Shown here: one piece after another, positions 42,836-53,173 of the stretch
Numbering within the stretch: the first letter of the stretch is position 1
Layout: every line of letters starts with the position of its first letter
DNA from: Peromyscus leucopus
Lineage: Eukaryota; Chordata; Mammalia; Rodentia; Cricetidae
Direction of reading: 5' to 3'
Length of the DNA: 64,000 nucleotides
NCBI RefSeq assembly: GCF_004664715.2
Contig: NC_051082.1
Span: 10,230,498-10,294,497 of the forward strand
Notes under the pieces: model-generated
Told to the model about the DNA's origin: nothing
Databases searched by the model: none
Seen by the model: only the letters and a program-made list of their open reading frames with translations
Translations under genes and position numbers: made by a program

Positions 42836-43365
42836 TACAGAACTAAGGCTCTTAAAGTGTTTCTTAGACAAAACTCTTTTTAAGGTCAAATATGGGTGGA
42901 GACTGCTGCTAATTCTGTCCAGTTTGGGGGAAATTCACAGAGATCCACAGAGCAGCGGTGTGAACAATTAACTTACAGAGACTGATATTTGAACACGACC
43001 CTAGACTACTCAGCCAATCCTGGCTTTTCTTCTCATTGGCAGTGGCTTGATGTCCACAGAGGGTGGAGCTGAGGTCGCTGGTTCGCAGATGGCCCCCTGC
43101 ACCCGACTGTGGGGAGGTCTCTGTAGATTTTATTCCTCCCTGAACTTTTGATTGGCCACATCTGGCCACCCAGTTTGTGGAGCTGAATTAAAGAGTTTCC
43201 TCCACATACACTAGGTTAGTATAAAATGAGAAAACAAGAGCCAGAATACCAGCAAAGGCTGGCAGGTATGCTTATCGTGTGTTATTCTTTGAGAAATAAA
43301 ATCTAAAAGGACATGCTATTGAGAAACTTAGCAAAGAGGAAAAGAGGAGAAACTGAGTCACCTGA
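42836..43365. other. Unique sequence
   Basis: No repeat or exon recognised. Confidence 0.4.
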
Positions 43366-43451
43366 GTTCATATACAACATGGGATCTAACGCTGGGTGTT
43401 GTATGGAGTTCATCCTACAACACGGGTCTAAAGCTAGGGTGCCGTATGGTA
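43366..43451. repeat. 42-bp diverged tandem duplication
   Basis: Two units (43366 and 43408), each GTTCAT-n-TACAACA(T/C)GGG...TAT/CGTATGG. An antisense frame reads as two similar 14-residue blocks. Confidence 0.8.
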
Positions 43452-43689
43452 CCTGAGCAGGTTTGGAGCTGGGAGAATTTGTCCCTGGAGGCTGCTGCCC
43501 TGGACTTAGCATCGAGCACCTTACCATCACATCTAAGACCTGTCAGATCTGTGGGTTAGAGAACAAAAAGAAAACCTTCAGTGGAATGATGAAGGCTCAG
43601 AAGAGGGTCTGAGCCGCTCACTTGCCCCCCTACAGCGGTGCCTGGGACGTGAGCTGAAATAGATTGCTTTGGACTGGGTATTGTTTAGG

Positions 43690-44040
43690 CAGCTTTCACA
43701 TCCTCATGGCAAAATACCAGACAGACATCAACAACCGAAAGGGGGAACTATGGATTCTGGCCCACGGTTTCTGAGAGTTCGGCCCATCGTCTATTGATTT
43801 TGGAGCCATGTTGAGCATATAGAGGGGGAGGAGCCAGAGAGGCTGAGAGTAGGCATCAAGTATAAGCTTCAAAGGCTGTCAGTGGCCTGTGTGCTTCAGG
43901 TAAGCCCACCTCCTAAAGCTCGTACCACCTTCAAAAAATAGTGCTGGCCTTCGAGCACTGAACACACCAGCCTGTGGGGATATTTCATATCCCATATTCC
44001 ACAGCTTCCCTTCTTAAACTCAGACACACCCAGGATGGTT
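43690..44040 (-). mobile_element. Rodent interspersed repeat, broad 'ttatcacagcaa' class, antisense, diverged
   Basis: 'catcctcatggcaaaatacc' and 'gattctggcccacggtttct' follow the antisense order of this class ('...aacagaagtttattttctcacagtttc...'). Confidence 0.45.
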
Positions 44041-44058
44041 AAGGGGGCCTGAGATCTT

Positions 44059-44118
44059 GAAGACACTCCACAAACCCTGCCTTGAATGGAAGATACTCCA
44101 CAAATCCTGCTTTGAATG
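44059..44118. repeat. 30-bp tandem duplication
   Basis: Units GAAGACACTCCACAAACC... (44059-44088) and GAAGATACTCCACAAATC... (44089-44118), 27 of 30 identical. Confidence 0.92.
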
Positions 44119-44149
44119 GGAGGGGAGGCAGAAGCTGGGGAAGGCAGTG

Positions 44150-44335
44150 TTTTTTTTTTTTTTAAGTATTTATTTTATTTTATGGTTATCGTTGTTTTGC
44201 CTGCCATGTATGTCTGTGTGAGGTTGTCAGGTCTTGGAGTTACAGACAGTTGTGAGCTGCTATGTGCGTGCTGGGAATTGAACCCGGGTCTTCTGGAAGA
44301 GCAGTCTTAACCACTGAGCCATCTCTCCAGTCTGG
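44150..44335 (-). mobile_element. B2 SINE, antisense
   Basis: T-rich tail (44150-44185), 'gtgctgggaattgaacccgg', 'tcttctggaagagcagtctt' and 'ccactgagccatctctccag'. Confidence 0.95.
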
Positions 44336-44617
44336 AAGGTGGTATTTTTATGACATCAGTTTTTACCTCGTGAGTGCAATTCAGTTTATCCCTGTGGTGA
44401 GGAGATAACAGGAGTATGAGGGAGAGGGTGTGGGGTGCCCGGGATGAAGGTACGGAGAGTGGGGTGTGGCTTGTGTCACAAGCCCATTTCTCAACGTAGA
44501 CAGTTTTTCTCATATTCATCTTTGGGATAACAGCCTCCTCTGTAGCTAAGACTCCTGATTGGTTATTGATCCTAAGGAGCATCATGCATCGCAGACTTCT
44601 GATTTGTCGACAATACA

Positions 44618-44646
44618 TGCATTCATTCATTCATTCATTCATTCAG
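44618..44646. repeat. (ATTC)n microsatellite
   Basis: Seven ATTC units, flanked by imperfect copies of an 'agact-tctgatt-g' word (44545-44590, 44660-44690). Confidence 0.9.
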
Positions 44647-44939
44647 TCATGGCTTCAGTTTAGACTTTTGGTTGGTTGTTGATTCCAAGGAGGTCTTCCT
44701 TCATTCCTTTCTTTATTTGTTTGCTCATTTATTACCCTGAGGAGTCCCTGAACCATGTGGACTCAGCTAAAAGTTCCTCTGGTTGCCAACTGAACACGGT
44801 TAGGAATAAAACAAACAGCAAGCAAACAAAAACATGATTCCACAATACGTCAAGCCATTTATTGGCAATTCTTGACATAGTGACGTGGGCTGAAAACCCT
44901 TGGGGTGTGGGTGGACTCCCCCGTTCTGACTCTTTGTGA

Positions 44940-45140
44940 GTGTGAGAGAGACAGGCTCTCCTTGTGCAGCCCAGGCTGTCCTGGAACTCACTCTGTAGAC
45001 CAGGCTGTCCTGGAACTCACTCTGTAGACCAGGCTGTCGTGGAACTCACTCTGTAGACCAGGCTGTCGTGGAACTCACAGAGATCTGTCTGTCTCTTTAG
45101 TGCTGGGATTAAAGCTGGGAGCTTCAGTGCCCAGCTTTGT
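44940..45140 (-). mobile_element. B1 SINE with amplified 29-bp internal repeat, antisense
   Basis: 29-bp units starting CCAGGCTGTC at 44971, 45000, 45029 and 45058, followed by 'cacagagatctgtctgtctc' and 'gtgctgggattaaagctggg'. Normal B1 carries a 29-bp quasi-duplication, that is two units. Here there are four. Units 1-2 read GTCCTGG and units 3-4 read GTCGTGG. Confidence 0.93.
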
Positions 45141-45384
45141 TCTTATTTATTTTTATTTTTCAGAGTCCATCTAATTAAGTTGGAAGACACAGCAAGGCAA
45201 CAATCAGGGGGTCTCTGAGAGAGGAAGGGGGTGAGGATAGGTGGGAGAGGGTTCTCTTTGACAGGTGCCTGGGAGGGGCTTTCAGGTCTTCCTGTCTACT
45301 TTACGAGTTGGTTTTATCACCCCCTCACCCCCAAAAGAGTCCTCTCCCTCCAGTCTCTTTCAACAGTCAATAGGCTTTGTTTCT

Positions 45385-45490
45385 TCACTCACTCTGTAGA
45401 CCAGGCTGGCCGCCAACTCAGAGAGATCCGCCCGCCTCTGCCTCCTAAATGCTGAAATGAAAGGTGTGTCCCACCATGCCCCACCCAGTC
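45385..45490 (-). mobile_element. B1 SINE fragment, antisense
   Basis: 'actctgtagaccaggctggc', 'cgcctctgcctcctaaatgc' and 'gtgtcccaccatgcccc'. The 3' part (tail side) is missing. Confidence 0.88.
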
Positions 45491-46069
45491 TCTCTATTCT
45501 TGATACTTTGCAGCTGATCCTGTTAGTTTCCACCTTTTTCTACTTGGGAGCAGGCTGGGATCATTTCTCTCAGTGTCTCTGGGAGGTGGGTGAGACTTGT
45601 GGCCATTATAAGGCAAGGCACAGTGGGAATCAGTGATAGTCTCTATCTACTTCCAGGCTGGTCCTTTGAAGCCTTCCACACCATCCACCACCCTCCTTTC
45701 TCACCCACTTGTTGATTGAAGCTGTCTTTGAGGACAGTAAGGAGGGCTCAGTCTTCTCCCACCCACCCCCCAGGAGCCTGGCCTCCTGACTACCTGGGCA
45801 GAGCCGAACTTAGATGGCAAACTGTGAAATCTTGACTGGATGGTTTCATTGGTTCCAGCAGCCAGGGTGTTCAAGCCACACCTTGTGGGTGTCTGAAAAC
45901 TCTCGAGATGCCGGGGACATTGAGACATGTACTCAGTTTTGAGGGATGTTCATCCCATCTGCAAAGACTCTGAGGGTCTTTCAGAGTGATTATCTGAGCA
46001 TCCAGGGCAAGGGAATTCTATCTGTACCTATAAAGCAAAGGGTTTTGTGGGTTGCTTTTGTCATTATTA
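45491..46069. other. Unique sequence
   Basis: No repeat or exon recognised. Confidence 0.4.
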
Positions 46070-46175
46070 TTTATTTTTGTTTTGTTTTGAGATAGTTTCT
46101 TAATATGCAGCCGGGGCGGGCCTTGAACTTGTGACCTTTTTGCTTCTGCCTCCCAAGCGTTGGGAGAGTTGTATC
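46070..46175 (-). mobile_element. Old B1-type SINE, antisense
   Basis: A (GTTTT)n tail, 'tgagatagtttcttaatatg', 'gggccttgaacttgtgacct' and 'gcctcccaagcgttggg'. Confidence 0.72.
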
Positions 46176-47035
46176 TTAGTGGAATATGTTACAGAAGGTC
46201 TTAAAAATATATCGGGATGGGAGATAGTATGAACCCCCTAGAGTTCTTGCAGAGATGAAATGAGACGCTGCCTTTGAAACTCTTATCCCTGGGAATGCTC
46301 TGTATGGCAGGCTGGCTCCTAACGACAAGATTATAGTAGAGAGAGAGCAGGTTGTGACAGTGTGTCAGGGTAGAGGCTAGAAGGGCAGGAGCCGAAATGA
46401 GTGACAGGGAGCATTATCCACAGAAAGCGGGGCACCGAGAGATCCTTGGGGTGCCCCTTTGGGAGTGGAGCGGGACAGAAGGCAGGAAAAAGCAACCGGG
46501 GAGCAAGAGGAGGCTGAGGCCTCCAGGGGTGCTCTGAGGCTCTGCTGCATGCAGCTAGGGGACTCCGGCTGCCCAGGCTGAACCCAGATCATGCCACTGG
46601 CCACCACACTGGCGCCTCTTCATATCTCAGCTGCGATTTCCAAGAAGCCTAAAGGGCTTTCCGGAAGTTATCTGCACGCTGGACCCAACAGTCCAGCCTT
46701 ATCTCTCCATCTCACAGATGGGAGAACAGGACACCACGTGGTTAACCTACTTATCCAAGATCAGAGTGTGAGCCACGGCCTGTGTGTAATCACATTCTAG
46801 ATTTCTCTGCCACAGGCTCCCCGCCTCCCCCGCTATCGCTCTGGGCCCGGACCGCCAAGTCGGCGGCGTTCCTTCTTCCTCAAAGACAGTCCAGACTCCT
46901 CCCGCAATTCAGTTATTAGCAAGATCTTGATCTTTGATGACAAGAAATTTGATTTATAGACTCAATATTCTCTTCAGATCTCCTGGACTTTCTGTGCTCC
47001 TGCTTTCTGACGTCGATTATACAAAAGTTCACACA
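46176..47035. other. Unique sequence with a CpG-retaining patch
   Basis: 46820-46880 carries several CpGs (CTATCGCTC, GACCGCC, GTCGGCGGCG). It is followed by AT-rich 'aattcagttattagcaagat'. No exon recognised; possible regulatory DNA only. Confidence 0.35.
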
Positions 47036-47215
47036 GGGCTGGCGCGAGGGCTCGGCTGGTAAAGACCATGGCTGCCAAGCTTGGGTACCGCGAATGGGAT
47101 CTCGGGGGCCCATGTGGTGGAAGCAGGGACCCTGCTGTAGCTGGTGGTCCCCTGACCTCCACACACGGGTGTCACATGAACACATGTACAAATAAAAATC
47201 AAAACAGAGAACAAA
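47036..47215 (+). mobile_element. B3-type SINE
   Basis: 'ggctggcgcgagggctcggc', 'tggtaaagaccatggctgcc', 'tggtcccctgacctccacac' and tail 'acaaataaaaatc'. Unusually CpG-rich head for an old SINE. Confidence 0.85.
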
Positions 47216-47427
47216 ATAAAAACAGAAAACCTGACTCCATGATGAATACTTCTCTACCTGGGACCTGGCTTCAACCATAGCCAGTTTGTTTTATTTCAGT
47301 TTGTTGGCAGGCCACTGTGGGACAGGCAGAGAAGGTTTGCAACCACAGAGTAGTAGGCTGCCCTGCTAAGGTTTTCAAATGTCTGCAAGTGAAGAGAAAA
47401 TGTGGGGGTTTTGTTTTGCGGATTTTT

Positions 47428-47451
47428 TTTTTTTTTTTTTTTTTTTTTTGA
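47428..47451. repeat. Poly(T) run
   Basis: A 24-nt T run not followed by a recognisable SINE body. Confidence 0.9.
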
Positions 47452-47514
47452 GTTTGAACAAAATTCTTAAATCTTCAGCTTCTGGCTAACAGGTTAATTT
47501 GTTTTTAATACAAT

Positions 47515-47750
47515 TAGGTCTGTGTTTGTGTGAAAGTGTGTGTTTTATGTGTGTATATAGGTAGGTGTGCATGTATGTATGAGTATGTGTATATATGTCT
47601 GTGTGCGCATGTGTATGTATGTGTGTGTATGTGTGTTTGTGGGCATGTGTATGTATTTTTGTATATGTGTGTGCATGTGTATGTGTGTATATGTTTGTGT
47701 ATGTATGCATGTGTATATATCTGCATATATATGTGTGTGTATGTGCATAT

Positions 47751-47787
<37 letters not shown>

Positions 47788-47795
47788 TATGTGTG
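47515..47795. repeat. TG/TATG-rich tract ending in (CA)n
   Basis: Imperfect alternating purine-pyrimidine DNA (GTGTATGT words) ending in (CA)n at 47752-47784. Strand symmetry switches from TG to CA. Large alternating blocks like this favour Z-DNA. Confidence 0.95.
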
Positions 47796-47994
47796 TCTAT
47801 GTATTTTAAAGTTTGCTTCCTCCCTACCAAGGAAAAGTAAGACAACAGAAAAGCCAGTGCTGTGGTTTAGGGAGGATGGCCTGAGGTCTTGAGTAAAGAC
47901 AGTCTTAGGTCCCTCCTTTGATGAACTGTGTATGGTCAGGAGGGAGACACTGTGTGGTGAGAGTCCTGAAAAGCCCAGAGAAATCTCAAGGCCC

Positions 47995-48105
47995 TTGAGG
48001 CAGGCGATGGCTCATGCCTGTGATCTTAGAACTCTGGAGGCCGAGGCAAGAGAATTATGAGTCTGGTCTAGCCTGAGCTACAAAGCAAAACCCCATCTTT
48101 TAAAA
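47995..48105 (+). mobile_element. B1-type SINE
   Basis: 'gcaggcgatggctcatgcct', 'tcttagaactctggaggccg' and 'tagcctgagctacaaagcaa'. Old. Confidence 0.8.
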
Positions 48106-48117
48106 AAGAATTCTTGA

Positions 48118-48190
48118 AATCCTTTTTTACAGCTGGAGCCCAGAGAAAGCAAGTAACTTGGCTGAGGCTGCACAGTGAGACCCTTCCAGA
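48118..48190 (-). mobile_element. MIR-like fragment
   Basis: 'ccttttttacagctggagcc' then 'gcaagtaacttggctgaggc'. Short antisense MIR piece abutting the B1. Confidence 0.5.
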
Positions 48191-48234
48191 GGTGCTGGTC
48201 AGGGATTCCTTACACTGGAGAATGAGTTGTACTT

Positions 48235-48262
48235 AGGTGAATGAGCCCTCTGTGTATATATA

Positions 48263-48306
<44 letters not shown>

Positions 48307-48466
48307 TGAGCATGCGTATGGATATGTACACTCCTGCCAAGGTCAGAGGACAGCTTGGTGGGAAATAGTTCTCTCTTTCCACCATGTGCATCCCGAGGAC
48401 GGAGCTGGATTCATCAGGCTGGTGACAAGCTTCTTTATCTGCTGAGCCATCTGGCTCCAGCACTCA
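48235..48466 (-). mobile_element. B3-type SINE, antisense, with (GT)n
   Basis: (GT)n at 48267-48304, then 'ccaaggtcagaggacagctt', 'tctttccaccatgtgcatcc' and 'atctgctgagccatctggct'. Confidence 0.9.
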
Positions 48467-48507
48467 AGATTTTTCCCCTTTCCCCAGTGGGACCAATGTT
48501 GGAAGAT

Positions 48508-48511
<4 letters not shown>

Positions 48512-48551
<40 letters not shown>
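48512..48551. repeat. (CA)n microsatellite
   Basis: About 20 CA units, 210 bp from the (GT)n of the previous B3. The two tracts are complementary and could pair on one strand. Confidence 0.97.
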
Positions 48552-48555
<4 letters not shown>

Positions 48556-48939
48556 CCTCTGCTTACAGGGGAATCTGTGGCTGCTTGGACCAGAGCAGGT
48601 GTGAGAAATCTCCCTGTGTGAGCATCTTGGGAGATGAAGTCCTTTGGACAAACTCCCTGCAACCTGAATACGCTCTTGTGGCCCAACTCCGTCAACAATG
48701 GGTTCCCCCGGGCAAACTCCTGAGGTCACCCCGACAAGCGGAAACAGCCAAAGCTCCACCAGAGATGCCACACGGAGAACTGAACGCCTAAGTGAGGGGT
48801 TTTGTTCCTGGAGGCACCCCTGTTTCTCCGATGGGGCCCATGCTGAGAAACCCAGTCAGGTCTGGACCTCTGCATGGAGCGCAGAATGAAAGGCAGGCGG
48901 TCAAGTTTCTAAGGCCCCAGCTGAGGCTGCCCTGAAGAA

Positions 48940-49160
48940 AGAAGGCGCATCAGAAACAGTCGGCCCTGCTGTATCAGGCAGCCATCTCCGGCCGGTGCAA
49001 CCACAGAGACCTTAATCTCCAGGGCGTCATCCAGTATCAGTTCCCCCTGCACTAAACTCATTTAAAGGAGGGGTTGCATATTAATAAGGAAAATAACTGA
49101 ACAGCCAGGCGCCCCGGATCCCTTGACCTGCCTCCAGGCGGGCCTTAATCACTGTTTGTG
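48940..49160. promoter_or_regulatory. Candidate regulatory stretch upstream of CpG island
   Basis: 'catttaaaggaggggttgca' and 'tattaataaggaaaataact' are followed by 'ccaggcgccccggatccctt'. Repeat-free and about 600 bp 5' of the CpG island. Regulatory role is inferred only. Confidence 0.25.
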
Positions 49161-49549
49161 AAGGGCAGCGGGAGCCTCAGATGAAAGGCACCCGGTGGGC
49201 AGGCCCTGCCCGCTGATGTCAGGACACCTGCTGAGCCCGCCCCAGGGGTCCAGCTGTTCAGCTCCAGCTGGCTCCAGCGGTGATGGAGGAAGTGTCCCAG
49301 GGTCCAGGGACCAGGCTGGGGGGGGTGCAGTGGGGCAGGCGAGGTCATAGGTGGGATGGGGGAGGCTGTGCCAGGAGAGACGGAGCAGAGGGGATGGCTG
49401 AGACACGGGTGAAGGCAAATCTGAGAGAGAAGATGGGGAGAGGTGAGAGTATGGAAATAAATAGAGGAAGGGGGAAGAGAGGGAAAGGTGTGGGTGTGTG
49501 GGGAAGAGGTGATTCAGACAAGGTGTGTGTGTGTCTGTCTGTCTGTCTG

Positions 49550-49965
49550 GGGAGTGTAGAATCAGAGATGGAGAGTGGAAGAGAGAAAGCCAGGAGGGAC
49601 CAGAAGCCCGGGCAGGCAGGCAGGCAGGCAGGAGGCGACATCCGCAAGTCCATTAGTGGCGCTGGAGGGGGAGGGGAAGCATCCTGCATCGCCCCCCACC
49701 CCCCCAACACACACACCTCTTATCAGCGCAGCCGTGGCTCGCCGCCTTATTGCAGGTGCGCTGGCGCCGCCGAGTCTGCGGGGCCGCGCGGTGGCCTGGC
49801 CGGGAGGGTGGCGGCGGCAGGCACGGCAGCAGGCGGGCGGTGTAGCCGGGGCTTCTCACGCAGCAGCAGCGGGGGGAAGAGGAGGAAGAGGAGGGAGGGG
49901 GAGGAGGAGGAGGAGGAGGAGGGGGAGGAGGAGGAGGGACGGCTTGTTGGGAGTCTACACTGGCA
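49550..49965. promoter_or_regulatory. CpG island core with adjoining (GGA)n tract
   Basis: I count about 21 CpGs between 49726 and 49872, in a window where CpG is otherwise scarce. A (GGCA)n run lies at 49610-49632 and a (GGA)n tract at 49880-49935. Dense CpG is the usual mark of an unmethylated vertebrate promoter. No TATA box, start codon context or splice donor is convincing, so direction and transcript are unknown. It could be a first exon of a long non-coding RNA or an alternative promoter. Confidence 0.5.
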
Positions 49966-51110
49966 ATTGTATCATCTTTACCTAGGCGGCATTTCCCCCC
50001 AAGACAAGGCGAGCAGCTACTTCCACTCTGTGGCCTTGGGTGAGGGCCCTCATGTCCAGGTGCCCGCAACTGCTCTGTGGCCACTTCCTCACAGTGCTGC
50101 CATAGGGGGAAATACATCCAGAGATCCGAGGTGTCACTTAGGAACTGCCTGCTTATATCATGACTGGGGACAGGGAGGGAGAGGGGACAGAGGGGCTGAT
50201 GCTGAACCCAGCTGGAGGCGCCTTGGAGTCTCCTCCCTCTGGCCCTAGAACAGCCAGGAGGCTTGGGCAGGTCTGCTGGCCTCAACCTTTGATGGCTAAG
50301 TCATCACCTGGGTCGGAGTCCCCTCTTCCTCCTGAGTAACACCGAGCTCGGCCATCGCTCCGCTCCTTGGACCCAGAGTCACTGGACAAGCCCTGGCATC
50401 TTGGGAGTCAACGTCACAGTTACTGGAGATCTGGCCCCATCTTTATGGCTGTTGAGACCTTGGGCCCAGTCACCGCACTTGATCACCTCCGGGATTCCCC
50501 AGCCATTACTGTCACTCCTGGGAGTTGTTGGGAAGACACGCGGGGGTGCTGGGCCATTCGGGTGTCCCTGCAAGAGGAAAAAGGCTGACTACCTCCAGCT
50601 GAACCAAGCCAGGTTCTACAGTAACTACCCCATGGAGCGAGCAACACACCCCACGGTTCCCATCAAAGACAGGAGCCGGCCCAATGTAGTTGTTCCTGAC
50701 TTCCCAGGACTCCAGACTCCTCCTTCCGGAACACTCCCCAGGATACCCCTCCTTCCTGGGGTTCAGAAGCATCAGCCTCTGCCCTCTAAGGGGCTGACAG
50801 TCTAACAGGAGAGGCCATGAAACCCTTTTTAGTCCAGGGTTGGAGAATGCAAGCTGCAAAGTGAAGAGGCAGAAGTGGGAAGCAATCCGGGAAGACTTCC
50901 CGGAGCAGGAAACCCGAGGGATGAATGAAGCTAGTCAGGCAGCCTAGACAGAAGGAGTCGGTGTACCCAAATGAGTTAAGCAAATAGGACACACACCTGC
51001 GGGAAGGGCAGGGGGAAGTTGTTCTAAGAGGAACCTAGAGATCTCCTGGAGATGGTGACCTTTGGTCTGTTCCTGTAGGAAAAGTAGGAGGCCTGTATGA
51101 CCTGCTACAT

Positions 51111-51111
<1 letters not shown>
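49966..51111. other. Unique sequence downstream of the CpG island
   Basis: A weak acceptor-like TTTACCTAG (ending near 49984) and a donor-like TTGGGTGAGG (near 50039) would frame a roughly 55-bp exon on the plus strand, but the signals are poor. Nothing else is recognised. Confidence 0.3.
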
Positions 51112-51149
<38 letters not shown>

Positions 51150-51275
51150 GCGTGTGCATATGTGGGCGTGCATGTATGCATTGCATATGTGTTTTATTTT
51201 TTGTCTTGTGTGTGTGCATTTCGTGTGTATGGGTGCATGTGTGTGTGGTGTGTGTGTGTATACACATGCACACAT
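51112..51275. repeat. (GT)n microsatellite and TG-rich tail
   Basis: About 19 GT units, then imperfect GTGCATGT words. Confidence 0.95.
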
Positions 51276-51374
51276 GGGTGTGGTGCCTTCAAGCCAAACT
51301 GCTCACTAGATATAGGAGTTCAGAGAGGTTAGTGATGGGGACAGGTTGTCCCTCGTCAGCCCACAACAACCACC

Positions 51375-51785
51375 ATGTGGAAAAGGGGCTCCTGATGGTT
51401 GATAGTGTCAGCTCCATAGGACCTAGAATCACCATGGAAACAAATCTCCATGCACAGCCTCAGGAATTTCCTAGAAAGTTAATTGAGATGGGACAGTCAT
51501 CCTAAATGTGGGCAGCACCTGGAAATGTGGCTCGCTGGGGTCCCAGCCTGCATAAAAAGGAGAACCCCAGCTGAGCGCCAGCCATCTTCTTCTCCCTCTG
51601 CTTCCATGACTGCAGACACAATCAGACCAACCGAAGGTCTCCACCTCCTGCCTCCATGCATGCCTTCCCTGCTGTGAAGGAGCTCACCTTCCAACTGTGA
51701 GCCACGGAAACCACCGGAAAAACCTTTCCTTCTATCAGTGGCTTTAGTCAGGGATTTTTGTCACAGCCAAGAAGCAAGTGATGAC
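51375..51785 (+). mobile_element. Rodent interspersed repeat, 'ttatcacagcaa' family (older subfamily)
   Basis: 'agaatcaccatggaaacaaa', 'catcctaaatgtgggcagca', 'cctgcctccatgcatgcctt', 'ccaactgtgagccacg' and 'gggatttttgtcacagccaa'. One of the longer copies in the window. Confidence 0.75.
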
Positions 51786-52589
51786 TTCAGGGACCTGCTG
51801 GGACAGATTGTGTGATTTCTTGGAGGGCGTTGGCCAGTTTCAGCTAAAACTTCCCATTTCATTTCGCTCCTCTACTCGGCAGAAAAACAGGCAGAAAAAA
51901 AAAAAAAAAAAAACAACCCACACAGTGGGCAGATTGAAACAAGCACTTTTCTGAGCCAGACTGAGTCCTGGAAAGGTCATTTGGAGACCCTGGGGATGGA
52001 GCCCGGATGTTGGCAGAGAGGGTAGGTAGACATCATGTAAAGCAGGAACCTCAAGATGATGAGTGACAGGATAGTCCTTGATCCCTCAGGTAGTCACCAG
52101 GCTTCTGACTGGCAGCTCAGCCTCCCTGGAACAGGGGATTCAGATTCAGAAGTCTGCATGGTTCTCGAACCCTTCTCCAAAAGCTGGCTCCTCCCAAGAG
52201 CATCCTGTGCAATGACCCTTCCAGCTCACAGTTCAGTTCGGATGAAGGCTGCAAGAGTCCTGAGGCTGCCATCCTCCGGGTCTGAGCTCTTCTGTCCAGC
52301 ATCCAGAGTCCTTCCTGGGGCGGAAGGATGCTGAACCTTCCCCCATCTCCTTCCTGCAGCAGCGGCCCTTCCCCTGGTCCTTTCTCGGGGCAGTCCCATC
52401 TTTTCCGGTTTTCATCATCATTAAGCCAGGGCATGTTGACCCACACTAGCAAATAAAGCAATGAAACCAAATAGGAAGAAACCCGTCAAAACCCTCTCCA
52501 GACAGCCAGAAGGAAGTCCCCCCCAAAACCCCCAAATTAAGGCAGTGCTGGGAGCGGAGCCTTCAGGGGAAAAAAAAAACAACCTTTTA
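51786..52589. other. Unique sequence with poly(A) run
   Basis: An A run at about 51895-51913; no SINE body recognised before it. No exon. Confidence 0.4.
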
Positions 52590-52960
52590 GCTGAAACCAA
52601 GAACATGCAGGCTGAGGTATTTCATTAGAATAATGGTCTCCCTCGGATGGGCAATTTAGGAGAAAGGTTAGTAGCTAAGCGTAGTCTTACCCTGAGGATG
52701 CCAGGAGGCTGCAGGGAGAGTCTATGCAGCCTGCAATTTGAAGCCTGGGAGCTTTTAGGCTTATTTCCCTGTTTTTGAGGCCTATGCATGGAAGATAAGC
52801 TTTGTTTTCAGATATCCAAAGGAAGCTGGACTTCTGTGCTCTGATAGAAGTCTTTGATTGCTCTCAACTACCCATTAGTTAATTGCCCAGGGACAGGGCC
52901 CTAATGATCCTCAGGGTACCCTACTAGCAGGGGATTAAGGGCCTTATAAATGCACAGGAT
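52590..52960. promoter_or_regulatory. Candidate conserved non-coding element
   Basis: Repeat-free, with 'gtatttcattagaataatgg', CCATTAGTTAATTGCCC (52872-52888) and 'ggccctaatgatcc'. Homeodomain-type cores recur within 300 bp. Inference from composition. Confidence 0.3.
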
Positions 52961-53173
52961 CCTTGCCAGGTGTCCTAGTATTGTTAACCCAGCAAAAATG
53001 GACCCATGGCTGTGGGGTCCTGGGGCCTCCACAGGGGGCGATAGGATATAGTGGATGCTCAGTTAAGTGGGTGTGGGGGGGATCTTCCACACATGCATGC
53101 AAGCAAATGCTAGTTATGGGGGGGGCAGCTACTGTGTGAGACAGTAGGCAAAATGAGTCACGTGGCCCTATGG

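Noticed and set aside
47486..47892. Several 80-120 codon His/Thr/Tyr or Cys/Val frames
   Set aside because: All are translations of alternating TG/CA repeat DNA, open in several frames at once.
49280..50248. 322-codon open frame, longest in the window
   Set aside because: Low-complexity Gly/Arg/Glu-rich translation through (GGA)n and GC-rich DNA, an equally open opposite strand, no domain and no convincing splice or start context.
49653..50285. 210-codon antisense frame with poly-Pro/poly-Ser
   Set aside because: The Pro/Ser run is just the complement of (GGA)n; the rest has no recognisable features.
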